From: a bacterium
GTDB taxonomy: Bacteria; Actinomycetota; Acidimicrobiia; Spongiisociales; Spongiisociaceae
Direction of reading: 5' to 3'
DNA: 61,846 bases
Assembly: GCA_028821235.1 (NCBI GenBank)
Contig: JAPPGV010000035.1
Span: forward strand, 1-61,846
A program made the translations under genes and the position numbers. This document shows positions 54,832 to 61,846 of the stretch, piece by piece (the stretch's first letter is position 1; each line of letters starts with the position of its first letter). The notes beneath the pieces are model-generated. The model did no database searches, was not told where the DNA came from, and worked only from the letters and a program-made list of their open reading frames with translations.

Positions 54832-55353
54832 TCACGATTGGGCCCCCAGGCCCTTGGGCACCGTCTCCATCCAGTCCTGGAGACGATCCATGTCGTGCAT
54901 CATCGGCCCCATGTCGTACTCCGAGTACTCGTACTCGGGAGTCCAGAACAGGGCGTCGAAGGGGCAGACCTCCACGCAGATACCGCAGTACATGCAGAGG
55001 GCGTAGTCGATGTCGAAGCGGTCCAGGGTGGCCCGGGCCCGAGGCCTCGCGCCAGGACGGGTCGGAGGCTTGATCTCCTTGTGGCCCTCGATGTAGATAC
55101 ACCAGTCGGGGCATTGGCGGGCGCACAGCATGCACACCGTGCAGGCCTCCTGATCGAGGGCGATAACCCCCCGCGCCCGCGGAACGGGGGTCTCCTTGAC
55201 CTTGGGATAGTTGACGGTGGACCGCAGGCCCACCCGCCCGCCGGACAGGTTGAATGCCCAGGTCCGGAGCATGGTGGTGAAGGTGACCCGCAGGCCGGAC
55301 AGCATGCCGAGTTTGGGCAGCTTGGTGAGGGAGGGCAGCCGGGGGAGTTTCAT
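54832..55353 (-). CDS. nuoI: NADH-quinone oxidoreductase subunit I
   Basis: A 173-residue ferredoxin-like subunit with two [4Fe-4S] motifs, CTVCMLCARQCPDWCI and CMYCGICVEVCPFDAL (clusters N6a and N6b). Electrons pass through it toward the quinone site. It ends FDALFWTPEYEYSEYD plus a short tail. It starts directly after the nuoH stop. Confidence 0.95.
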   Translation of the reverse strand: MKLPRLPSLTKLPKLGMLSGLRVTFTTMLRTWAFNLSGGRVGLRSTVNYPKVKETPVPRARGVIALDQEACTVCMLCARQCPDWCIYIEGHKEIKPPTRPGARPRARATLDRFDIDYALCMYCGICVEVCPFDALFWTPEYEYSEYDMGPMMHDMDRLQDWMETVPKGLGAQS

Positions 55354-56349
55354 CTATAGCACCACCTTCAGTACCGCGGTCGCGATGATGTTCACGATCG
55401 CAATCGGAATCAACCACTTCCAGGCCAGGGTCTGGAGCTGGTCCTCTCTCAGCCTCGGAAGGGTCCACCTCAGCCAGATCATCAGGAAGATCAGGATCCC
55501 GACCTTGGCGAACAGGATGATCGGCGACAGCAGGGTCTCAGGGTTGATGCCCCAAAAGCCGTAGCCACCCAGGAACAGGGTGGCGGCGATCACCGACATC
55601 GAGAACATGTTGGCGAACTCGGCCAGGAAGAAGAACAGGAAGCGGAACCCCGAGTACTCGGTGACGTAGCCCATCACCAACTCCGATTCGGCGATCGGCA
55701 TGTCGAACGGGAGGCGGGTCAGCTCGGCGAGGGTGGCGATCATGAAGATCGCGAAGCCGATGAACTGGGTCAGGAGGAAAGGCCAGCCCTGGGCCACCTG
55801 CGCCGACACGATGCCTTGCATCGACATAGTTCCGGCCTGGATCACCACCCCGACCGTGGCGAGCACCAGCGGCAGCTCGTAGGCGATCAGCTGGCCGGCG
55901 GCCCGGAGCCCGCCGATCATCGAGTACTTGTTGGCCGATGACCATCCGGCCATGAGCACGCCGATGGTGCTGACCGACGAGATGGCCAGGGCGTAGAAGA
56001 TCCCGACCTCCAGGTCGCGCACGATCCCGTACCTGGGCGAAGGGTGGACAGGCACGATCACCAGCAACGCCATCGTCCCCAGCATCACCAGGGCGGGCGC
56101 CCACTTGAAGACGGGGCGGTCCGCCTCCTCGGGGATGATGTCCTCCTTCTGGATGAACTTCACCCCGTCGGCGATGAGCTGGGCCCACCCGAACCGCCCG
56201 CCCGCGAAGTACGGGCCCACCCGGCTCTGCATATGGGCGGAGAGCTTCATCTCGGCATAGCCGATCACCATGCCGATCACCGGGACCACCGCCGCCGCTA
56301 CCGCCAGCTTGATGGCCAGCAGCCACCAGAAGGTCAGCTCCAGGCTCAT
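55354..56349 (-). CDS. nuoH: NADH-quinone oxidoreductase subunit H
   Basis: A 331-residue membrane subunit forming the quinone chamber with NuoB and NuoD. Visible: YAEMKLSAHMQSRVGPYFAGGRFGWAQLIADGVKFIQKEDIIPEEADR, SSANKYSMIGGLRAAGQLIAYELPL and AELTRLPFDMPIAESELVMGYVTEYSG. Its ATG overlaps the nuoD stop (ATGA), so nothing lies between nuoD and nuoH, where nuoEFG are usual. Confidence 0.96.
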   Translation of the reverse strand: MSLELTFWWLLAIKLAVAAAVVPVIGMVIGYAEMKLSAHMQSRVGPYFAGGRFGWAQLIADGVKFIQKEDIIPEEADRPVFKWAPALVMLGTMALLVIVPVHPSPRYGIVRDLEVGIFYALAISSVSTIGVLMAGWSSANKYSMIGGLRAAGQLIAYELPLVLATVGVVIQAGTMSMQGIVSAQVAQGWPFLLTQFIGFAIFMIATLAELTRLPFDMPIAESELVMGYVTEYSGFRFLFFFLAEFANMFSMSVIAATLFLGGYGFWGINPETLLSPIILFAKVGILIFLMIWLRWTLPRLREDQLQTLAWKWLIPIAIVNIIATAVLKVVL

Positions 56350-57530
56350 CGGTCGACGTCTCCGAGCACGAAGTCGAGCGACCCCATGATGGCGATGAAG
56401 TCGGGGACCAGGGCTTCCTCAAGGATCCAGGGCAGGATCGAGAGGTTGGAGAACGAGGCGGAGCGGATCTTGAGGCGGTAGGGACCCAGACCACCGAGGG
56501 ACACCAGGTGGTAGCCCATCTCGCCCTTCGGGTTCTCGGCCCGAACGTAGGTCTCGCCGGCCGGGACCTTGATGATGCGGGGCACCTTGGCCTGGAGCGG
56601 GCTCGACGGCAGGCCGTCGATGGCCTGGGTGATGATCCGGCACGACTGGCGGATCTCCTCGAGGCGCACCCACCACCGGTCCCAGCAGTCACCGTTGCGA
56701 CCCACCGGGACATCGAAGTCGAAGTCGGCGTAGGGCAGGTAGTCCGACACCTTTCTCAGGTCGAACCCGACACCCGAGGCCCGCAGGTTGGGCCCCGAGA
56801 CCCCGTAGGAGGCGGCGATGTCGGCGGGTAGGACCCCGACGTCCTTGGTGCGCGCCAGGAACACCTCGTTGCCCGCCACCAGGTTCTCGATCTCGTCGCA
56901 CGTGGCGAGCACCTTCGTCATTGCATCGCTGGTCTCGGCCAGGAAGCCGGAAGGTATGTCCATACCGGCCTTCTTGGTGACCGGGCCGGCTGCGTAGACG
57001 GGCTTGACCCCCCCGAGACGGTTGAAGTTGGGGTGGAAGCGGCCTCCGGTGACCGACTCCAGCAGGTCCAGCACCCTCTCCCGTTCCCGGAGGGCGAAGA
57101 AGAGCGGCGTGGCGGCGCCCAGTTCCAGCGGGTAGGAGGCCATGAACACCAGGTGGGAGGAGATCCGCGCCATCTCGGTCAGCACCAGCCTGATCCACTG
57201 CGCACGGGGCGGGGCCTCGACACCCATCAGGCGCTCGGCCGCCACCACGAACGGGACCTCGTTGGCGAACCCCGACACCCAGTCGATCCGGTTGATGATG
57301 GTGATGATCTGGGGGTAGGTGCGAACCTCCGACAGCTTCTCGTAGCCGCGGTGCATGTACCCGATGACCGGGCGGACGTTGGTGGCCCGCTCGCCGTCGA
57401 CCGTCGCGACGAGGCGCAGCACGCCGTGGGTGGAAGGATGCTGGGGACCGATGTTGAGGGTCATGCCCTCGGTCTCCAGCTCGACCGAGACGGCTGCCTC
57501 CGACAGGTGATGGGCGAAAGTTCCTTGCAT
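56346..57530 (-). CDS. nuoD: NADH-quinone oxidoreductase subunit D
   Basis: A 394-residue 49-kDa-type subunit carrying the quinone-site His and Tyr. Visible: LNIGPQHPSTHGVLRLVATVDGE, GYMHRGYEKLSEVRTYPQ, NRIDWVSGFANEVPFV and MGYHLVSLGGLGPYRLKIRS. ATG 57530 gives the normal start MQGTFAHHLS. The frame is open 73 codons upstream, but those codons lie in a repeat element. The leader, including any ribosome site, is supplied by that element; only a weak AGGCAG is seen. Confidence 0.93.
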   Translation of the reverse strand: MQGTFAHHLSEAAVSVELETEGMTLNIGPQHPSTHGVLRLVATVDGERATNVRPVIGYMHRGYEKLSEVRTYPQIITIINRIDWVSGFANEVPFVVAAERLMGVEAPPRAQWIRLVLTEMARISSHLVFMASYPLELGAATPLFFALRERERVLDLLESVTGGRFHPNFNRLGGVKPVYAAGPVTKKAGMDIPSGFLAETSDAMTKVLATCDEIENLVAGNEVFLARTKDVGVLPADIAASYGVSGPNLRASGVGFDLRKVSDYLPYADFDFDVPVGRNGDCWDRWWVRLEEIRQSCRIITQAIDGLPSSPLQAKVPRIIKVPAGETYVRAENPKGEMGYHLVSLGGLGPYRLKIRSASFSNLSILPWILEEALVPDFIAIMGSLDFVLGDVDR

Positions 57531-57697
57531 CAGTGGTCTGCCTGTGAAATGGCGCCGTGATATGTGCCGCCGGCGGCGTTCCTCGCAAGGCCCGCTGAGG
57601 AAGGCGTACCCGCAGCGGTACGTTGAGGAGGCGGAACGCAGCGAGGGGCGTCGCTGGCACGCAGAGCACGGCGGAGGTTTTGCAGGTAGACCACTAG
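57530..57697. mobile_element. 168-bp MITE-like inverted-repeat element, copy 1
   Basis: The ends CAGTGGTCTGCCTG and CAGGTAGACCACTAG are near-perfect inverted repeats. The roughly 60-bp core (TTCCTCGCAAGGCCCGCTGA and following bases) matches copy 2 (59290-59459) in reverse orientation with only scattered differences. It has no coding capacity. It sits exactly between nuoD and nuoC: its right end includes the nuoC stop TAG, and its left end abuts the nuoD ATG. Confidence 0.85.
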
Positions 57698-58293
57698 TTC
57701 CCGGGGTTCTCGGTTGACGGGCTGCCGTTCTCGGGCATGTCCTCGACATCGACCTTGCCGGGCCAGGGCTTCACCTCCCGGCTCAGCAACGGGAAGTCCT
57801 TGCGGAGCGGGTAGCCCTCGAAGGAGTCGGGCAGGTAGAGCTTGGTGAGGTCCGGATGGCCCACGAAGTCGATGCCGAACATCTCGGCGGCCTCCCGCTC
57901 GTGCCAGTTGGCGCCGGGATAGACATCGGCCACGCTCGCGATGGATGGTGAGTCGTGGTCGAGGTCGGTCGAGATTATGGCCAGGTTGCCGTCAGACAGG
58001 TCGGAGACCGCGCACAGCAACTCGTAGCGCTCCTCCACCGGTCCGTCGGGCTCATCCCCCACCGCCACCTCGTTCGTCCAATCGGTGGCGGACAGCCAGG
58101 ACAGGAACACCAGACCCAGGTCACCGGAGGTAACGGTCAGGGCCTCCTTCCAGGCCGAGGGCGCCACCCGCACCTTGACGGTCCCGTGGGCCACCTCGGC
58201 CCGGCCGCCCACCGCTGCGGCCACCCGGTCGGCGAACTCCTCGAGCGCGTCGGCTGCTTCGGAGACGGTGCTCTCAGACGGGCTGGCGGTCAC
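57694..58293 (-). CDS. nuoC: NADH-quinone oxidoreductase subunit C
   Basis: A 199-residue 30-kDa-type subunit. Visible: [77 protein letters not shown], which is the family signature. The last codon and stop (AAC TAG) coincide with the terminal repeat of a MITE-like element, so the extreme C-terminus may differ from the ancestral one. It overlaps nuoB by 20 nt. Confidence 0.94.
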   Translation of the reverse strand: MTASPSESTVSEAADALEEFADRVAAAVGGRAEVAHGTVKVRVAPSAWKEALTVTSGDLGLVFLSWLSATDWTNEVAVGDEPDGPVEERYELLCAVSDLSDGNLAIISTDLDHDSPSIASVADVYPGANWHEREAAEMFGIDFVGHPDLTKLYLPDSFEGYPLRKDFPLLSREVKPWPGKVDVEDMPENGSPSTENPGN

Positions 58294-58774
58294 GCTGCTT
58301 CCACTTGTCGCGCACGTCCTCGTCCTTGATCTTCTGCTGCAGCAGGACGATCCCGTCCATCAGGGCCTCCGGCCGGGGAGGGCAGCCGGGGACATAGACA
58401 TCCACCGGAATGATCTGATCCACCCCCTTGGTGACCGAGTAGGAATCCCAGTAGGGGCCCCCGCAGTTGGAACAGGAACCCATCGATATCACGTACTTGG
58501 GCTCGGGCATCTGCTCGTAGAGGCGCTTGATGGCCGGGGCCATCTTGTCGGTCACGGTTCCCGCCACCACCATGAGGTCGGCCTGCCGCGGCGAGGCGGG
58601 CAAGGGGATGATCCCGAAGCGCATGAAGTCGTAGCGTGGTCCGGAGGCGGCCATCATCTCGATGGCGCAGCAGGCCAGACCGAACTGGAACAGCCAGAGC
58701 GAGTAGCGGCGGGACCAGTTGAGCAACCAGGAAACCGGCTTCAGGCCCCCGAAGCGATCGGCGACTACTCCCAC
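58274..58774 (-). CDS. nuoB: NADH-quinone oxidoreductase subunit B
   Basis: A 166-residue subunit holding cluster N2. Cluster Cys residues are visible in [24 protein letters not shown] and [19 protein letters not shown] 58774 follows AAAGGGG and overlaps the nuoA stop by 10 nt; the frame is open far upstream in another-frame nuoA sequence, which is ignored. It passes electrons to quinone at the NuoD interface. Confidence 0.95.
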   Translation of the reverse strand: MGVVADRFGGLKPVSWLLNWSRRYSLWLFQFGLACCAIEMMAASGPRYDFMRFGIIPLPASPRQADLMVVAGTVTDKMAPAIKRLYEQMPEPKYVISMGSCSNCGGPYWDSYSVTKGVDQIIPVDVYVPGCPPRPEALMDGIVLLQQKIKDEDVRDKWKQRDRQPV

Positions 58775-59130
58775 CGGAGCACCCCTTTGCGCACCGCGTA
58801 CAGGAGCCCTTCGAGGAGGGTCAGGATGAAGACGACGATGGCTATCACCCCTGGTAGGCCGAGGTCCTCGGACACCACCGCCCACGGGAAGATGAAGACC
58901 GCCTCCACGTCGAACACCACGAACAGCAGGCCGAAGATGTAGTAGCGGACGAAGGTCTGGTTCCAACCCTCCCCAACCGCGTCCACACCGCACTCGTATG
59001 TGGCGACCTTCTCTCGGGTGGGGTTGGAGGGCCGCACCAGGTAGGTGATCCCCAGGGTGAGGGCCACCAGCAGGACCCCGAATGCGGCGAATGCAGCCAC
59101 CGCGACGTAGTCCTGGAAGTATTCGCTCAC
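58765..59130 (-). CDS. nuoA: NADH-quinone oxidoreductase subunit A
   Basis: A 121-residue subunit with three membrane helices. Visible: [46 protein letters not shown], the family signature with the conserved Cys loop. It is the first gene of the nuo operon. The promoter should lie in 59131-59289, upstream of which the second MITE-like copy sits. Confidence 0.95.
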   Translation of the reverse strand: MSEYFQDYVAVAAFAAFGVLLVALTLGITYLVRPSNPTREKVATYECGVDAVGEGWNQTFVRYYIFGLLFVVFDVEAVFIFPWAVVSEDLGLPGVIAIVVFILTLLEGLLYAVRKGVLRWE

Positions 59131-59289
59131 GGTCGTTCCACCCGTCGCCTTGGTCGCCCTGTTCCCGGCCGTTCGAGTCCGGCTCCGCCCCTCCTCAGCC
59201 GGTCGGTGCTGGGACCACGGTCACGGCGGCTCGAACCCTGGCGAGTATAGGGACCAACCCGAGACGGATTGAATTCACGCCACGCATGA

Positions 59290-59459
59290 CCTAGTGGTCT
59301 GTCTGCGAAACAACCGGGTGCTCTGGCGGCCATCGGCGCCCCGTCGCTTCGTTCCGCTTCCTCAACGTACCCTGCGGGTACGCCTTCGTCAGCGGGCCTT
59401 GCGAGGAACACCGCTGCCGACGCTATACCGCACCGCCATTACACAGACAGACCACTAGG
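59290..59459. mobile_element. 170-bp MITE-like inverted-repeat element, copy 2
   Basis: Perfect 16-bp terminal inverted repeats, CCTAGTGGTCTGTCTG (59290-59305) and its complement (59444-59459). The core matches copy 1 (57530-57697) in the opposite orientation and contains the palindrome GTACCCTGCGGGTAC. It has no open frame of its own and lies in the divergent intergenic region between nuoA and the phosphatase gene. Confidence 0.85.
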
Positions 59460-59530
59460 ACCAAATGCGGGGCCGAGCCGGGTCCGGCACGCCGTCGTCC
59501 GGGTGACCGGTGAACCGCTAGCGTTCGGGG

Positions 59531-60649
59531 GTGACCGAGACCGCCACGCTCCGGATCCCGGACTACTCGGGAGGATCCCTGCCCAACCTCGTCGCCGAGC
59601 TGGAATGGCGGCTGACCGGGTCGGCGCCCTTCGATCGGCTCCATCCCCACCTGTCCGACCGGATCCCCGATGCGGCCAGCTACGTGCTGATGATGATCGA
59701 CGGGCTCGGCGACCACCAGCTCGACCACCCACGGGCCTGGTCCCTGGCGACGGCCCGGCAGGGAACGCTGGACGCCCCCTTCCCGACCACCACCACGGTC
59801 AGCCTCGCCACCGTGGCGAGCGGGCTCCCTCCGAGCCGGCATGGCGTGATCGGGCACTTCATGCTGCTGGAAGGCCACCCTTATCCGGTCAACGTGCTCC
59901 GGTGGGTGGACAGCACCGGCCGTCCCGTCCCCGTCCGGCGCCACACCATTCCGAGCCCCAACCTGTGGGAGCGGCTGGCGGCCGCCGGCATCGAGCCCAT
60001 CACCGTGCAGTCACGCGGCTACTCGGGTACTCCCCTTACCCGCGTCCTGTACCGGGGCTGCCGCTTCGAAGGAGTCGACAGCATGTTCGATTTCGTCCAG
60101 GCGGTGCTTGACCTGGCCCGGATTCCCGGGCGCCTGGTGTTCGCCTACTTCCCTGACGTGGACATCTCGGCCCACGTCCACGGGTTCGGCAGCGAGGCCT
60201 ACGCAGATGCCCTCTCGCAGGCAGCCGACGCATGGGAGCGCCTCTCCGCCCTGCTTCCTCCCCGAGTCCGGATGGTGGGCACGGCGGATCACGGGCTGGT
60301 CACCATCGAGAAGCCCGGCAAGCACCGGATCCGGAGGCGTCACCATCCTGACCTGGTGCTTTACGGCGATCCTCGCTCGCTCTACGTCCGGGGCGCCGCC
60401 GATCGGATCGAGGCCCTGGGAGCCGAGGTACCGGCGACCTGGTACCCGGCGAGGCAGATGGAATCCTGGTGGGGGCCGCTCGGTGATCCGGCGGAGGATG
60501 CGGCCCGGCAGGCGAGGCCGGACGGCGCCTTCCTGGCCGGCACCGGCCGGGTGCTGCTTCCCGGCCACATGGACCGGCGCATGGTGGGATATCACGGCGG
60601 CCTGGACCCCCGCGAGGTCAGGATCCCCCTGCTGGTGGCCGCCGCCTAG
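59531..60649 (+). CDS. Alkaline phosphatase superfamily / type I phosphodiesterase
   Basis: A 372-residue enzyme of the nucleotide pyrophosphatase/phosphodiesterase group. Visible: YVLMMIDGLGDHQL (metal Asp), PFPTTTTVSLATVASGLPPSRHGVIGH with the nucleophile Thr, FAYFPDVDISAHVHG (metal Asp and His) and VGTADHGLV (metal Asp-His). No signal peptide is seen, so it is probably cytoplasmic. GTG 59531 follows a CGGGG stretch. Natural substrate unknown. Confidence 0.86.
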   Translation: MTETATLRIPDYSGGSLPNLVAELEWRLTGSAPFDRLHPHLSDRIPDAASYVLMMIDGLGDHQLDHPRAWSLATARQGTLDAPFPTTTTVSLATVASGLPPSRHGVIGHFMLLEGHPYPVNVLRWVDSTGRPVPVRRHTIPSPNLWERLAAAGIEPITVQSRGYSGTPLTRVLYRGCRFEGVDSMFDFVQAVLDLARIPGRLVFAYFPDVDISAHVHGFGSEAYADALSQAADAWERLSALLPPRVRMVGTADHGLVTIEKPGKHRIRRRHHPDLVLYGDPRSLYVRGAADRIEALGAEVPATWYPARQMESWWGPLGDPAEDAARQARPDGAFLAGTGRVLLPGHMDRRMVGYHGGLDPREVRIPLLVAAA

Positions 60650-60656
60650 GCGATCG

Positions 60657-61846
60657 CTACCGGGTGCAGATGGGCTCGAAGCGCATCCCTTGATCCGACA
60701 CCTGCCGGAGGGCCAGGTCCAGGCCCCGCACGGTGCGGGAACGGTCGCCGCCCCCGTCGTGCATGAGGATGACCCCGCCATCGACCGCGCCCGCCACGAT
60801 CCGTCCGGCGATCGTGTCCGGGGTCAGGTCGAGCCAGTCATTTGCGCTGGCGCTCCACATGATCACGTCCAGGCCGTGCTCCTCGGCTCTCTGCCGGGCA
60901 AGGTCGTCAAGCGCCCCGTAGGGAGGGCGCATGCAGGTGGTGGCGTTGGCGCCAAGGATCTCCTGGGTCCGCTCGAGAGTCCGGTCAATGGCCTCGCCGG
61001 ACAGCTTGGTCAGGTTCTCGTGGTTCCAGGTGTGGTTGGCCACCGTGTGGCCCTCGAGCAGGATCCTGTTGAACAGGTGAGGGAAGCGCTCGACCATCCT
61101 CCCGACCACGAAGAAGGTGGCTCGTGCCCCGTACCGCCGCAGCAGGTCGAGCACCTCGGCGGTGTGCACCGGATGGGGCCCGTCGTCGAAGGTCAGGTAG
61201 ATCACCGGACCGGAGGGCGGACCGAGGTCGAGGGAGCGGACCGTGGCGGTTATCTCGTAGTCGGCCGGCTGCTCGGCAGTCGAGACCACCTCCAGCAGCC
61301 GGGTCGCGCTCGCCGGAAGGACGAGAGATGCTCGTCTCGGCCGCTCTCCCGGCAGGCCGGCCACGTCCTCGCCCAGCCCGGCGTTCAGCCACACGCCGGC
61401 GGGCGCTCCGAGCGTGAACGTGTACTGGACGTCGGCCAGCGCATCGAACACGTATGCCCGGCGCTCACCCGGAGCGACCGTACCGGAGATGGTGATCAGG
61501 TTCACGCCGGGGGGGAACTCGATGGGCATGCCGGTCGGCGCCGGCGCCGGATCCTCGGGTTCGGTCGCGTCCACCGCCGCGGACGCGGGCGTGGCCTCGG
61601 TGTCGGGCCCGGATTCCTCGGGCGTGGCCTCGACGTCGGTGGCGGCCTCGGACTCCGCAGGCACCGCCGCGGCCTCGGTGACCGGCTCGGGCTCGACCAC
61701 CACCTCCAAGTCCTCGACGACCGGCTCGGGCACCGGCGGTTGCGCCTCCGCTTCGGTCGCCTCAGCGACGGCCGGAGCGGTCGTAACGGAAGCCGGAGCG
61801 GTCGTAACGGAAGCCGGAGCGGTCGTAACGGAAGCCGGAGCGGTCG
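60657..61846 (-). CDS. Secreted NodB-type polysaccharide deacetylase, partial
   Basis: At least 396 codons, cut at its 5' end by the window edge. The C-terminal domain (about 200 residues) has the full NodB set: IYLTFDDGPHPVHT, ANHTWNHENLTKLSG, CMRPPYGALDD and VILMHDGGGDRSRTV. Upstream of it is a beta-rich domain with ITISGTVAPGERRAYVF. Before that comes a long acidic Pro/Glu/Ala linker and TTAPASV repeats reaching the edge. This layout suggests an exported cell-wall or glycan deacetylase; the signal peptide would lie outside the window. Confidence 0.88.
   Translation of the reverse strand, partial: TAPASVTTAPASVTTAPASVTTAPAVAEATEAEAQPPVPEPVVEDLEVVVEPEPVTEAAAVPAESEAATDVEATPEESGPDTEATPASAAVDATEPEDPAPAPTGMPIEFPPGVNLITISGTVAPGERRAYVFDALADVQYTFTLGAPAGVWLNAGLGEDVAGLPGERPRRASLVLPASATRLLEVVSTAEQPADYEITATVRSLDLGPPSGPVIYLTFDDGPHPVHTAEVLDLLRRYGARATFFVVGRMVERFPHLFNRILLEGHTVANHTWNHENLTKLSGEAIDRTLERTQEILGANATTCMRPPYGALDDLARQRAEEHGLDVIMWSASANDWLDLTPDTIAGRIVAGAVDGGVILMHDGGGDRSRTVRGLDLALRQVSDQGMRFEPICTR
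61771..61846 (-). repeat. 21-bp tandem repeat in the deacetylase linker
   Basis: At least three and a half copies of GCCGGAGCGGTCGTAACGGAA (plus-strand reading) are nearly perfect and in frame, encoding the heptad TTAPASV. The array runs off the right edge, so its full length is unknown. Confidence 0.88.

Noticed and set aside
56346-57749. N-terminal extension of nuoD to 57749
   Set aside because: The extra 73 codons are translated MITE-like repeat and nuoC antiphase sequence; MQGTFAHH at 57530 is the family-like start.

Overview
The window is high-GC DNA with actinobacterial features: an Ino1-type inositol-3-phosphate synthase, lipoproteins with Thr/Ala/Pro linkers, many GTG starts, and tRNAs without an encoded CCA. 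A marine or host-associated member of Acidimicrobiia or a related class of Actinomycetota would fit, but that is inference from gene content.

Layout. (1) 1-437: a minus-strand tRNA-Tyr/Thr/Met-tuf operon whose tuf runs off the left edge. (2) 523-15839: htpX and a MidA-type methyltransferase, then a divergent nucleoside locus. Its minus arm holds an MTA/SAH-type deaminase, a DUF985 cupin, two SDRs, an ABM-domain protein, a class II aldolase-SDR fusion and two nucleoside phosphorylases. Its plus arm holds an MtnA-type isomerase and a BMP-family nucleoside ABC importer. Together they can be read as import, deamination, phosphorolysis, isomerisation and aldol cleavage of 5'-modified adenosines. 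(3) 15859-24158: a LysR regulator, ino1, a BisC/TorA-like molybdoenzyme, hicBA, a second phosphorylase with adenosine deaminase, and acetate kinase. (4) 24188-26161: a UGSC-family selenoprotein with an in-frame TGA and a hairpin placed like a bacterial SECIS, preceded by a thioredoxin-like partner and followed by ackA. (5) 26322-33328: an orphan amino-acid-binding lipoprotein, an orphan acyl carrier protein, a methyltransferase that appears to start at ATC, a deacetylase, an SLC13/RCK_C transporter and a VapBC45-like toxin-antitoxin pair.

(6) 33410-48722: a defence island bounded by 26-bp imperfect direct repeats that both encode the last residues of NuoN. It carries a BREX locus in the order brxE-brxA-brxB-brxC-pglX-pglZ-brxL. 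The pglX gene is broken by a one-base frameshift and an in-frame TGA. BrxL has its C-terminal Lon-like domain replaced by an AlbA_2/Schlafen-like domain. A decayed AAA ATPase gene lies at the right end.

(7) 48697-59130: the respiratory complex I operon nuoABCDHIJKLMN on the minus strand, without nuoEFG. Two copies of a 168-170 bp inverted-repeat element flank nuoABC; one sits exactly between the nuoC stop and the nuoD start. (8) 59531-61846: an alkaline-phosphatase-superfamily protein and a secreted NodB-type deacetylase that is cut by the right edge.

All assignments come from reading motifs and gene order; no database search was possible.
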